DNA of 20,733 bases, from assembly GCA_964575675.1 (NCBI GenBank), contig CAZNRY010000057.1, positions 1 to 20,733 on the forward strand. Direction: 5' to 3'. This document shows, one piece after another, positions 1 through 7,067 of this stretch. Within the stretch, counting starts at the first letter, position 1. Each line of letters starts with the position of its first letter. The position numbers and the translations under genes were made by a program. Source of the DNA: CAZNRY01 sp964575675 (GTDB lineage Bacteria; Eisenbacteria; RBG-16-71-46; CAIMUX01; VGJL01). The notes under the pieces are model-generated. The model ran no database searches and was not told where the DNA came from. It saw only the letters and a program-made list of their open reading frames with translations.

Positions 1-1
1 G

Positions 2-1558
2 GAGGCGCAGACCGCCCGGACATTCGAGCGTTCCGAGAATCGCTTCCGGATCGTCGCGAACAAGTTTCAGACCGGCTTCGACCAGCCGCTGCTGCACACG
101 ATGTACGTCGACAAGAAGCTCGGCGGCGTGAACGCGGTTCAGACGCTCTCGCGGCTCAACCGCACGCTTTCCCCCGCGAAGAAGGGAACGATCGTCCTCG
201 ACTTCGCGAACGACTCGGACACGATCAAGGCCGCCTTCGAGCCGTACTACGAGACGACGCTGCTGTCGGAGGCGACCGATCCGAATCTCCTCTACGAGAT
301 CGAGACCCGCCTTGCCGCCTTCCCCGTCTACACGCCGACCGACGTGGACGCATTCGCCAAGGTCTACTTCGACCCCAAGGCGGGGCAGGACCAGATCTAC
401 GCCGCGCTCGCGCCGGTGGTCGGGCAGTTCCAGATGCTGTCGGAGGATGAGCGCAGCGATTTCAGGGGCCAGCTCACCGACTACGTCCGGCTCTACGCCT
501 TCCTCGCGCAGGTGCTCACCTTCGCCGACGCCGGTCTCGAGAAGCTCTACGTCTTCGCGCGCTTTCTGCGGCGCCGGCTTCCCGCGGACCGCGCCGTCCT
601 GCCGCGCGAGGTGCAGCAGAACATCGACATGGAGTCCTACCGCATTGCGGAGACGAGCAGCGGCAAGATCGGCCTCGATCGAAAGCCCGGCCTTCTTGAC
701 CCGATCAGCACCAAGGACAGGCACGGGACCTCGACGGAGGAGATGGAGACGCTCTCCCGCATCATCGCCGAGCTCAACGAGCGGTTCGGGCTCAACCTCG
801 GGCCCGAGCACCGGATCACGCTCGAGCAGATGATGGGCAAACTCGATGGTGACGCGGCGCTCGATGCGGCGGCGCGGGCGAACACGAGGGAGAATGTGCG
901 GCTCACCTTCGATCAGAAGGTTGAGCACGTGATCCAGGAGATCGTTGACTCGAACTTCGACCTCTACAAGCGCATCACCGACGACCGAGCCTTCGGAGAG
1001 GCGATCAAGAACTTCCTCTTCGACCAGTACGTCCGCGCACACCGCAACGCCGAGGAACTGATCAAGCGCGATGAGTCGAAGACGCTGGAGTTCAAGTCGA
1101 CTCTGCGGTGGAGCCTGCGGGATGATCGGATGGACGACAAAGGGGTGACGCACGCGGTGCTGAAGGCGATCGCGGCGTTCCTCAACACCGAGGGCGGCGA
1201 CCTCCTGATCGGCGTTGCCGACGACCGCTCGATCGTCGGGATCAAGCATGATCAGCTCGAGAATGACGACAAGTTCATGCGTCACCTGGCGCAGGTCGTC
1301 CGCAACGGTCTCGGCGATCGCGCCGGCACCTGCATCGACCCAAAGACCCAGGACGTGCAGGGCAAGACAGTGTGCGTGGTGAGCTGCCAGCGGAGCCCCG
1401 AGCCCGTGTTCCTCAAGTGGAAGGGGATGGAGACAACCCCGGATGGGGACTTCTACGTCCGGAGCGGACCGGGAAGCGTGAAGCTGCCACTGGAGAGCGC
1501 CAGGGAGTATATCCGGACACGGTTTGCGGGGGTGGGGAAGGCGAAGGGTGGTAGGTAG
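2..1558 (+). CDS. hsdR: Type I restriction enzyme R subunit (HsdR), C-terminal part, with AlbA_2-like domain
   Basis: Partial at the 5' edge; the frame is open from base 2. The translated start carries the end of the SF2 helicase motor: FQTGFDQPLLHTMYVDKK, then a motif VI-like QTLSRLNR near bases 147-170. This is the usual form of HsdR, the ATP-driven translocase and nuclease subunit of type I restriction complexes. A helical region follows, as in HsdR C-termini. From about 1070 to 1500 there is an extra domain with ESKTLEFKSTLR and NTEGGDLLIGVADD, the signature of the Schlafen/AlbA_2 (divergent AAA_4) family. The nuclease domain and HsdM/HsdS genes would lie upstream, outside the window. The HsdR call is firm. 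The job of the added domain (nucleic acid binding or regulation) is inferred. Confidence 0.9.
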   Translation, partial: EAQTARTFERSENRFRIVANKFQTGFDQPLLHTMYVDKKLGGVNAVQTLSRLNRTLSPAKKGTIVLDFANDSDTIKAAFEPYYETTLLSEATDPNLLYEIETRLAAFPVYTPTDVDAFAKVYFDPKAGQDQIYAALAPVVGQFQMLSEDERSDFRGQLTDYVRLYAFLAQVLTFADAGLEKLYVFARFLRRRLPADRAVLPREVQQNIDMESYRIAETSSGKIGLDRKPGLLDPISTKDRHGTSTEEMETLSRIIAELNERFGLNLGPEHRITLEQMMGKLDGDAALDAAARANTRENVRLTFDQKVEHVIQEIVDSNFDLYKRITDDRAFGEAIKNFLFDQYVRAHRNAEELIKRDESKTLEFKSTLRWSLRDDRMDDKGVTHAVLKAIAAFLNTEGGDLLIGVADDRSIVGIKHDQLENDDKFMRHLAQVVRNGLGDRAGTCIDPKTQDVQGKTVCVVSCQRSPEPVFLKWKGMETTPDGDFYVRSGPGSVKLPLESAREYIRTRFAGVGKAKGGR

Positions 1559-1660
1559 GCCGGATGCCCTCGCGATGCAAGATCCGGACCGCTTGCCGAA
1601 GGCGCATGTCGGCTTTAGACTCGCGGCGCGTCGGATCCAGCGATGATCATGCTGAGAGTC

Positions 1661-1674
1661 AGGGAGGATTCTTG
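1661..1674 (+). promoter_or_regulatory. Ribosome binding site selecting a TTG start
   Basis: AGGGAGG at 1661-1667 lies four bases before TTG at 1672. The in-frame ATG at 1681 lies 13 bases away, and the upstream in-frame ATG at 1564 has no such site. The TTG start also puts a signal peptide at the N-terminus. Confidence 0.5.
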
Positions 1675-2403
1675 AAGCGCATGTGGACCCGTCTCCGACC
1701 TAAGCGGCCACAAGTCTGGCTGCTCTTCATGATCTATCTCGGCCTGCTTTCAACCGCCTGCGCCTACAATCTCCGAATTCGCCCATTGCCATCAACGGAG
1801 AGACTTCCCTTACGCATCGATGCGGAAGATCTCACGGGTACCGGCGCAGACTCGCTTTTTGCTGCCGCGCTGCACGACTGCCTTCTCGGCGACTACATCT
1901 ATGTCCTGCATTCCAAGCGCCCGACCCAGAGCAACGAAGGCCTGGAGCTCATTGTGGCTCAGAATCCGTTTCGTCCAACTGCTCCCAAAGAGGACCCCGA
2001 TGTCGTGGCAAGAGCTGACATTGAGCGTGCGGACTATGGATCAGCGTCGGTGTTGGAAGATGCGTCGACAGGGCGAGCTTTCTTTGGTCACGGTGCAGAA
2101 GAGATAGGCATCAGCGATGTAGAGTGCGTCGCTATTCTCCAGCTCCGCTTTGACCCCGCCAAGGCCAGGGTTGGAGAGTCAAATATCGTGCACGTTGCCA
2201 GGTTCGGTAAGATTCGAGAGATTTCCAGAAGGAGGCTCGTCGACTTGGCAACTCAAGACGCTGTTCATGTCATTCTGATGGATCTTGCTAGGTCAGAGCG
2301 GGCGAAAGGCCATCTGAAGATGAAGGAGCAGGTCTATCCATCACTCGGCGAATACGACGCCAGGGATAGACTGTACAAGTGGACCAGGATCATAGCTCAA
2401 TGA
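1672..2403 (+). CDS. Putative lipoprotein of unknown function
   Basis: I do not recognise a family. From the TTG start it has 243 residues: a basic N-terminus (KRMWTRLRPKRPQ), a hydrophobic stretch (VWLLFMIYLGLL) and then STAC, a possible lipobox with Cys30 as the lipidated residue. Ser at -3 makes the lipobox imperfect, so an ordinary signal peptide or membrane anchor is possible. The rest is soluble, with mixed alpha/beta character. It lies between a restriction subunit and an Mrr-type nuclease, and its codon use looks less GC-rich than the flanking host genes, which fits acquired DNA. Whether it takes part in defence is unknown. A longer form starting at ATG 1564 would bury the signal sequence and is less likely. 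Confidence 0.6.
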   Translation: MKRMWTRLRPKRPQVWLLFMIYLGLLSTACAYNLRIRPLPSTERLPLRIDAEDLTGTGADSLFAAALHDCLLGDYIYVLHSKRPTQSNEGLELIVAQNPFRPTAPKEDPDVVARADIERADYGSASVLEDASTGRAFFGHGAEEIGISDVECVAILQLRFDPAKARVGESNIVHVARFGKIREISRRRLVDLATQDAVHVILMDLARSERAKGHLKMKEQVYPSLGEYDARDRLYKWTRIIAQ

Positions 2404-2526
2404 GTGACATCGACGGGTCCAACCACGCATGAACCCACTGGCTGCCGCTTCGCGTCGCTCACGCATTCTTGCTGGCGTTCGGCGCAACGGAGCGAGAACG
2501 ACCGATTCTCTGAAACGGAGGCTTCC

Positions 2527-3570
2527 ATGGCCGTCTGGTTGATCCGCGCCGGTTCACACGGCGAATACGAACTCAAGTTCGTCCAAGATAACCGAGTCTA
2601 TGTGACGTGGGACGGCCTGGATGTCGACCTCGCCCGGCTCACTGAACGGGTCGAACTGACGGACGCTATGGCACAGCGCTATCCGGACGCCAAGGTCAAG
2701 GCCATCATAAACTGGGTCAGCCAGATATGGCCCTTCGCCCAGGAGATCAAGAAGGGTGATCTCGTGGTGTTGCCGCTGAAGACCCAGCGAGCCATTCAGA
2801 TCGGTGAAGTGACCGGCGACTACCACTTCGAGCCAAGCGGTCCGGACCCATTCTTCCACTGGCGGCAGGTGAAGTGGATTGCTGAAGCGGTCCCACGAAC
2901 CAACTTCGGAAAGGACCTGCTCTACACCTTCGGCGCCTTCATGACCATTTGCCGCGTGCAGCGCAACAACGCCGAGGCCCGCATCGCGGCCATGCGAGCC
3001 AGCGGCTGGAAGCCGGAGACGATCGCAACAGTCACGAAAGCAACCAAAGCCCCGGTCGCTGAGGTTGCAGAGGCGACCGAAGACACCAACCTGGAGGAGG
3101 CAGCTCACGATCAGATCGCCCAACTGATTGCCGCTCGCTTCAAAGGGCACGGTTTGACACGGCTGGTAGAGGCGATCCTCAAGGCACAGGGCTACATCAC
3201 CTACCGCAGCGCCGAAGGGGCGGACGGTGGTGCCGACATTCTCGCGGGGGCCGGGCCACTCGGTTTCGGCGTGCCACGTCTCTGTGTCGAGGTGAAATCG
3301 GAGGATTCGCCCATCGACCGTCCAACGGTGGACAAACTGCTTGGCGCGGTCTCCAAGTTCGGAGCGCAGGAGGGACTGTTCGTTTCATGGAGCGGCTTCA
3401 AGACGAACGTGCAGAAGGAACTCGCGGCGAGTTTCTTCCGGGTACGCCTGTGGACGCAGAAGGAACTGCTCGAGGCACTGTTCGCCAACTACGACAACCT
3501 TGACGAGGACCTGAAGGCGGAGCTGCCACTCAAGCGCATATGGACTGTGGCTGCGCAGGACGAAGAATGA
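2527..3570 (+). CDS. Mrr-type restriction endonuclease with N-terminal PUA/EVE-like domain
   Basis: The protein has 347 residues. The N-terminal part (about 1-130) begins AVWLIRAGSHGEYELKF and contains KGDLVVLPLKTQRAIQIGEV, a pattern known from PUA/EVE-like domains that precede Mrr catalytic domains. The C-terminal part (about 210-330) is an Mrr_cat PD-(D/E)XK fold: Asp237 in GGADI, and Glu255 and Lys257 in VEVK. Such proteins are thought to cut DNA, often modified DNA, and the N-terminal domain may read modified bases; substrate preference here is inference. ATG 2527 is chosen because CGGAGG lies just before it and family members begin near this point; the frame is open back to 2404. With the preceding HsdR it marks a restriction island. 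Confidence 0.82.
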   Translation: MAVWLIRAGSHGEYELKFVQDNRVYVTWDGLDVDLARLTERVELTDAMAQRYPDAKVKAIINWVSQIWPFAQEIKKGDLVVLPLKTQRAIQIGEVTGDYHFEPSGPDPFFHWRQVKWIAEAVPRTNFGKDLLYTFGAFMTICRVQRNNAEARIAAMRASGWKPETIATVTKATKAPVAEVAEATEDTNLEEAAHDQIAQLIAARFKGHGLTRLVEAILKAQGYITYRSAEGADGGADILAGAGPLGFGVPRLCVEVKSEDSPIDRPTVDKLLGAVSKFGAQEGLFVSWSGFKTNVQKELAASFFRVRLWTQKELLEALFANYDNLDEDLKAELPLKRIWTVAAQDEE

Positions 3571-3664
3571 GGTAGCGAATCCATGCTGTCGTCCAACTCG
3601 CCCGCGCCTCCGCCGAGCGTTGCTTTCAACGTCCTGCCTCCCGGACGGGATAGGAGGATTCCAC

Positions 3665-4258
3665 ATGACGACGTTACGCCGGACCCTGATCCTCACCCTC
3701 TGCCTCCTCGCTCTCTCCCTCGCCTTCCCGCCCCTCTCCCACGCCGCCAACGGCTACGTCGGTCTGGGCTTCGGCAACGCCGCCACGACGGTCGACAAGG
3801 GGAGCGTGGAGTTCCACACGCAGGACTGGTCGCCGTCCGTCGTCGCCTGGCGCGTCTTTGCCGGGTACCAGGTGTGCGACTACTTCGGGGCTGAGGGTGG
3901 CTACATCCACCTCGGTAAGGCGCGTGTTGCGACCGAAGGCGGCGACTACTTCGAGACAACGATGACCGGGTTCGAAATCACGCCTGTCGCCTCGCTTCCG
4001 ATCGGCAAGGCGTTCTCGGTGTTCGCAAGGGGCGGACTCGTCTTCTGGCAGTCCGACCTCAAGTATCGCTTCACGGCATTGGGCGAAGGCAGCAAAAAGA
4101 AGTCCGGCAACGACCTGATGGCGTCCCTCGGAGCCCGGTACGCGTTCAGCAAGCAGTTCGCGGCGCGCGCCGAGTACTCCTTGTATGCGATCGACAAGAC
4201 CAAGGCGGGGGCGGGGGACTACAACGTCATCTCGCTCGCCGGCGTGTTCGCTTTCTGA
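3665..4258 (+). CDS. Outer-membrane beta-barrel protein (OmpA/OprF N-domain-like)
   Basis: The product has 197 residues with a clear Sec signal peptide: MTTLRRTL, a Leu-rich core, and cleavage expected after SHA near residue 27. The mature part alternates aromatic and polar residues in strands (GYVGLGFGNA, AWRVFAGYQ, ARAEYSLYAI) and ends in Phe (LAGVFAF), a typical beta-barrel assembly signal. It fits the small eight-strand barrels of the outer-membrane beta-barrel domain family; no OmpA peptidoglycan-binding domain follows. The ATG at 3665 has AGGAGG at 3653-3658. An in-frame start at 3620 would put extra residues before the signal peptide and is rejected. Role: structural or small-solute porin, unproven. 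Confidence 0.8.
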   Translation: MTTLRRTLILTLCLLALSLAFPPLSHAANGYVGLGFGNAATTVDKGSVEFHTQDWSPSVVAWRVFAGYQVCDYFGAEGGYIHLGKARVATEGGDYFETTMTGFEITPVASLPIGKAFSVFARGGLVFWQSDLKYRFTALGEGSKKKSGNDLMASLGARYAFSKQFAARAEYSLYAIDKTKAGAGDYNVISLAGVFAF

Positions 4259-4370
4259 TATCGTTCGGGGCCGACGTCTCGAGCCGTCCTATTGCTCTTC
4301 CCGGGGCGAAGGGGCTTGTAGGGCGCTCAATCCGTTCGATTCCTTTGGGCCGCAGTGGGAGGGCATGTTG

Positions 4371-5018
4371 ATGCGATGGGTGCTTCTCTGTCTGCTCTTG
4401 TTGCCAGCCTTCGCCGCTTCCGGCTGCAAGGACGCCGAGAAGCCGAACAGCGAGGACGACGACACCACCGATTTCAATGTCCCTATCGCCGCCATCACCA
4501 TGGACGGCAGTGCGGACGACTGGGCGGGGATCGCTCCTGCCGCCATGGACGCGGAGGGGGATGATGCTTCGGCCCTCTCCGGAGCCGATGCGAAGGGGCT
4601 CTACTTCGCCCAGAGTCCCGATCACAGCATGATCTACGTGATGATGAACTTCTGGGACGGGCCGCCGAGCTCCGTCCTGGCGTCGGGCAGCACGTCCGAC
4701 GGCGACGCCCAACATCCCGACGCCTTGATGGGATATCAGGTTTTCTTCGATGCCAACAACGACGGCACCCACGATGGCGAGATGTTCGTGCGTTACGACG
4801 AGCTGTCGGGCGGCTGGTATGCCTACAGCTTCGGTCCGGGGACGCCACATACCGTACTCGCTGTTGGAAGCGTTCTGGAGTTCGCGTTTCCCTGGACCAC
4901 TCTTGGTTCCCCCGCGCAGACCTACGTCCTGGGGTGCGTCGATTACAGCGCCTGGAGCGACCGGCGTGAGTACGTGCCGGACCTCCCCACTTGGGTGCGC
5001 CTGCGCTTCGCCCCCTGA
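4371..5018 (+). CDS. Lipoprotein with CBM9/DOMON-like domain
   Basis: A 215-residue protein with a lipoprotein signal peptide (Leu-rich core, ASGC, lipidated Cys19), then an acidic linker (NSEDDDTTDF). The body starts with ITMDGSADDWAGI, followed by a block ending in LYFAQSPDHSMIYVMM. This fits the beta-sandwich of CBM9/DOMON-like proteins, which bind carbohydrate or cofactors outside the cytoplasm. DANNDGTHDGEM is an Asp-rich loop that could bind calcium. GGGAGGG at 4357-4363 is better spaced for ATG 4371 than for ATG 4365 (two more residues). Its ligand is unknown. It probably faces the periplasm or cell surface. Confidence 0.68.
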   Translation: MRWVLLCLLLLPAFAASGCKDAEKPNSEDDDTTDFNVPIAAITMDGSADDWAGIAPAAMDAEGDDASALSGADAKGLYFAQSPDHSMIYVMMNFWDGPPSSVLASGSTSDGDAQHPDALMGYQVFFDANNDGTHDGEMFVRYDELSGGWYAYSFGPGTPHTVLAVGSVLEFAFPWTTLGSPAQTYVLGCVDYSAWSDRREYVPDLPTWVRLRFAP

Positions 5019-5064
5019 CGGGCGAGCTTCGCAAGGCGCCATGCTTCTCAAGGAGGCCTATCCC

Positions 5065-5910
5065 ATGTGCGAGTTCTGCCACAAGCACGGCGAGGGGAAG
5101 AAGTGGTACCTCCAGGCCAAGAACTACTCCGATGACCTGCTGAGCGATGCCCGCCGCCGCCGTTTCATCGAGCGGTTCTTCTCTCGCGTCGACGATCTCG
5201 CCCGGGATGCCGTGAGCCTCGATCGCCTCGAGAAGGCCCCGCGTCTCATCCGGAGCGTCGTTCGCCGCATCGTGACCGGAAGGTCCAAGCGCGACCACTT
5301 CGGCCAGGTCGTCCCGATCGAGGAGATCGAGCAGATCTTCGGCTTCGTGAACTCGATCGTCCGGGTCGCCTGCATCTGCCGCCGCGCCACGATCGGCAAA
5401 GAGAAGCGCTACTGCTACGGGATCAGCCTGTCGCCGGACGGCGGCGAGTTCGCGCGGATCCTCCAGGGCATCGACAAGAGCTACGCGGGCGGACCCAACA
5501 CGTGGGGCCTCGAGAGGGTCACGCGGGAAGAGGCGGTCTCCGCCTTCCGCGCCTGCGAGAAGGAAGGCCTCTGCCACACGGTCTGGACCTTCAACACCCC
5601 CTTCATCGGCGGGATCTGCAACTGCGACCGCGCCGACTGCCTCGCCATGCGCTCGACCGTGACGCACGATCTGCCGGTCATGTTCCGTGCGGAGTACGTC
5701 GCGCGCATCGATCCCGACCTCTGCGCCGGCTGCCGGGATTGCCTGCGGTACTGCCAGTTCGGGGCGATCACCTACAGTCCTTCCCAGGAGAAGGCGGTCG
5801 TCGACCAGAGATTCTGCTACGGCTGCGGCGTATGCCGCGCGGCATGCAAGAAGGACGCGATCCGCCTCGATGACCGCGCCTCGGTCCCCGCGGTCGCGGG
5901 GGTGTGGTAG
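5065..5910 (+). CDS. Cysteine-rich 4Fe-4S dicluster ferredoxin-like protein
   Basis: The product has 281 residues. Two CxxCxxCxxxC sets near the C-terminus (Cys220, 223, 226, 230 and Cys251, 254, 257, 261) bind two 4Fe-4S clusters, as in bacterial 2[4Fe-4S] ferredoxins. More cysteines occur upstream: MCEFC at the N-terminus, ACICRR, and ICNCDRADC. These may hold further metal. There is no signal peptide, so it is cytoplasmic. A role in electron transfer is expected but the partner is unknown. AAGGAGG at 5050-5056 sits eight bases before ATG 5065; the upstream ATG 5041 would place this site inside the gene and is less likely. The last 20 codons fall inside repeat copy A (5847-5993), and a decayed second copy lies at 6525. 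Confidence 0.82.
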   Translation: MCEFCHKHGEGKKWYLQAKNYSDDLLSDARRRRFIERFFSRVDDLARDAVSLDRLEKAPRLIRSVVRRIVTGRSKRDHFGQVVPIEEIEQIFGFVNSIVRVACICRRATIGKEKRYCYGISLSPDGGEFARILQGIDKSYAGGPNTWGLERVTREEAVSAFRACEKEGLCHTVWTFNTPFIGGICNCDRADCLAMRSTVTHDLPVMFRAEYVARIDPDLCAGCRDCLRYCQFGAITYSPSQEKAVVDQRFCYGCGVCRAACKKDAIRLDDRASVPAVAGVW

Positions 5911-5993
5911 GGGACGGGGAGTCGGCCGAGGCATCGTCCCCGCTCCTGGAACAGATCCGGCTACCGACTTCTCACGTGGGCAGGCTGTCGATT
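5847..5993 (+). repeat. Imperfect repeat, copy A (overlaps the 3' end of the 4Fe-4S gene)
   Basis: It is repeated at 6525-6673. Arm 1 (5847-5913) is nearly identical in both copies and includes a GC hairpin, CCCCGC/GCGGGG with a GGTC loop at 5886-5901, and the TAG stop of the 4Fe-4S gene. Arm 2 (5948-5993) is also nearly identical. The 34-base segment between them differs in sequence. It can pair as CGGGGA (5915-5920) with TCCCCG (5937-5942). The conserved arms match at about 107 positions with roughly six differences by hand alignment. Confidence 0.85.
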
Positions 5994-6026
5994 CCCCGAC
6001 GCGTGGGTCGGTATCTGGTCGAGGAT

Positions 6027-6057
6027 TTGTCGTCCAGCGGAACCATGGTGCTACGAT
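6027..6057 (+). promoter_or_regulatory. Weak sigma-70-like promoter candidate for the DUF2442 gene
   Basis: TTGTCG (6027-6032) and TACGAT (6052-6057) are 19 bases apart, wider than ideal. The perfect eight-base palindrome ACCATGGT at 6042-6049 lies between them and could be an operator. Both assignments are tentative. Confidence 0.25.
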
Positions 6058-6151
6058 AAGAAGGCAGGGGGGCTGAATGCCCAGAGTCAGAGGGATTCCT
6101 GGACCCTAGCGCTGGTCTCGGACTACCGAACTTTGATTCTGGAGGTATGGC

Positions 6152-6502
6152 GTGAGCACTGCGGCCAGTAGCGACCCGCGCATTCAGGAAGTACGCGTCA
6201 CCCGTGACCAGATCATCGCGCATCTGGTCGACGGGCGCGTGATCAGCGTTCCGATTGCTTGGTCCTGGCGCCTCTCAGAGGCTAGCCCGGCGCAGCGAGC
6301 GAACTACCGCATCATCGGCACGGGTCAGGGCATCCACTGGCCGGACGTGGACGAGGACATCAGCGTTGAAGGCATGCTTCATGGCACTCCCGCACCACGG
6401 TCCAGGTCCCGGATGCAGCCGGTAGTAAGGGATGCCACCAGCGGCATCGGAGATCCGAAGAAACGCGTGGGGCCGCCGGCCCGCAAGACCCGCCGCGGGT
6501 GA
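6152..6502 (+). CDS. DUF2442-family protein
   Basis: A 116-residue product. The first 75 residues match the DUF2442 pattern: a short strand-rich start (IIAHLVDGRVISVPIAWSWR), then ASPAQRANYRIIG and GIHWPDVDEDISVEGML. DUF2442 proteins are small and often occur next to DUF4160 genes in accessory DNA; a toxin-antitoxin or regulatory role is proposed by association only. A basic tail (PKKRVGPPARKTRRG) follows the domain. GGAGG at 6141-6145 is six bases before GTG 6152. A three-codon ATG-GCG-TGA begins at 6147 and its stop overlaps the GTG start, which could affect initiation. The gene lies between the two copies of the 5847/6525 repeat, and a DUF4160 gene lies 370 bases downstream. Confidence 0.78.
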   Translation: MSTAASSDPRIQEVRVTRDQIIAHLVDGRVISVPIAWSWRLSEASPAQRANYRIIGTGQGIHWPDVDEDISVEGMLHGTPAPRSRSRMQPVVRDATSGIGDPKKRVGPPARKTRRG

Positions 6503-6524
6503 TGCCGAGTGTGGTTACGCTCCA

Positions 6525-6673
6525 CAAGAAGGACGCGAGCCGCCTCGATGACCGCGCCTCGGCCCCCCGCGGTCGCGGGGGTGTGGTAGGGGCGGGCGAG
6601 GGCTCCCGATCCGCCAGCCGCGCTCGCGGAACAGATCCGGCTACCGTCTTCTCCTGTGGGCAAGCTGTCGATT
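6525..6673 (+). repeat. Imperfect repeat, copy B (decayed 3' end of the 4Fe-4S gene)
   Basis: This is the second copy of 5847-5993. It can be read as KKDASRLDDRAS in the frame matching the ferredoxin tail, then an extra C in the hairpin (CCCCCGC/GCGGGGG, 6564-6581) shifts the frame past the former stop. The variable middle (6593-6627) can pair as GCGAG (6596-6600) with CTCGC (6623-6627), a stem in the same place as in copy A but with different bases. No cluster-binding cysteines are present, so it is not a gene. Confidence 0.85.
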
Positions 6674-6831
6674 TTCTCGGGTGGGACCCTGTGGTTGCCA
6701 TCTGGCGGCGTGCACTCATGTTCAGGTCCGTCGATTCCAAGCCGGCAATTCGTGTGATCGGTGGGGGAAGGCGGATGTGCACTGTGTCAGACGAGGATTT
6801 GGGCGCTTTAGGAATTCAGGTAGCCCGATTT

Positions 6832-6865
6832 CTTGTCTGGACAAGTGTTACCCTAGAAGGTAACA
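6832..6865 (+). promoter_or_regulatory. Two adjacent palindromes, probable operator of the DUF4160/HTH operon
   Basis: Palindrome 1 is CTTGTC-TG-GACAAG at 6832-6845. Palindrome 2 is TGTTACC, six bases, GGTAACA at 6846-6865. They abut and cover the -35 and -10 elements. The HTH protein encoded second in the operon is the natural candidate to bind here; this is inference. Confidence 0.6.
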
Positions 6866-6866
6866 T
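6838..6866 (+). promoter_or_regulatory. Sigma-70-like promoter of the DUF4160/HTH operon
   Basis: TGGACA (6838-6843; 5 of 6 to consensus) and TAACAT (6861-6866; 4 of 6) are 17 bases apart. The expected transcription start is near 6873, the first base of the GTG start codon, which would give a leaderless message. Confidence 0.5.
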
Positions 6867-6872
6867 CTAGGC

Positions 6873-7067
6873 GTGTCCAAAGTCCGACGGGGAGGTTACG
6901 TCTTCCTAACGTGGACGGGGGACCACGCTCCGCGGCATGTGCATGTCTACCGCGACGGCAAGGCCGTTTTGAAGTGGGACATGGAAAACCAGAGACCCAT
7001 GGCTGGCACTGCAACGCCCAGAGTCCTGGACTTGATTCGTCAACTGGATTCCGAAGGGTTGCTATGA
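6873..7067 (+). CDS. DUF4160-family small protein, putative toxin
   Basis: A 64-residue protein matching DUF4160: a short RRGGYVFLTWTGDHAPRHVHV core with the family's PxHxHV-like motif, then a strand with VLKWDME and a C-terminal helix ending IRQLDSEGLL. DUF4160 proteins are usually paired with a DUF2442 or HTH partner and are suspected toxins; the activity is not established. The GTG start has no Shine-Dalgarno site at normal distance, and the predicted transcript begins at or next to it. The stop overlaps the next start as ATGA at 7064-7067, so the two genes are translationally coupled. A regulatory or binding role instead of toxicity is possible. Confidence 0.7.
   Translation: MSKVRRGGYVFLTWTGDHAPRHVHVYRDGKAVLKWDMENQRPMAGTATPRVLDLIRQLDSEGLL

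Larger units (their letters stand above)
6503..6872. other. Non-coding interval (370 bases) with repeat copy B and the DUF4160 control region
   Basis: Bases 6525-6673 are repeat copy B; 6832-6866 hold the promoter and palindromes of the next operon. Between them (6674-6831) I see no supported gene or structured site. Confidence 0.6.

Noticed and set aside
2416..2510. A possible integron attC site after the lipoprotein gene (GTCCAAC fits RYYYAAC).
   Set aside because: No matching GTTRRRY partner or paired arms were found downstream, and no integrase is present. At most a decayed half-site.
4325..4352. GTTCGATTCC resembling a tRNA T-arm.
   Set aside because: The T-stem does not pair and no D-arm, anticodon arm or acceptor stem fits around it.
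4495..5934. Long minus-strand open frame (479 codons).
   Set aside because: It lies opposite recognised plus-strand genes and shows repetitive Arg/Asp-rich shadow sequence.
6502..6870. Open frame overlapping the DUF2442 stop (122 codons).
   Set aside because: It runs through repeat copy B, the decayed end of the 4Fe-4S gene, and ends in the next promoter. No coding pattern and no good start site.
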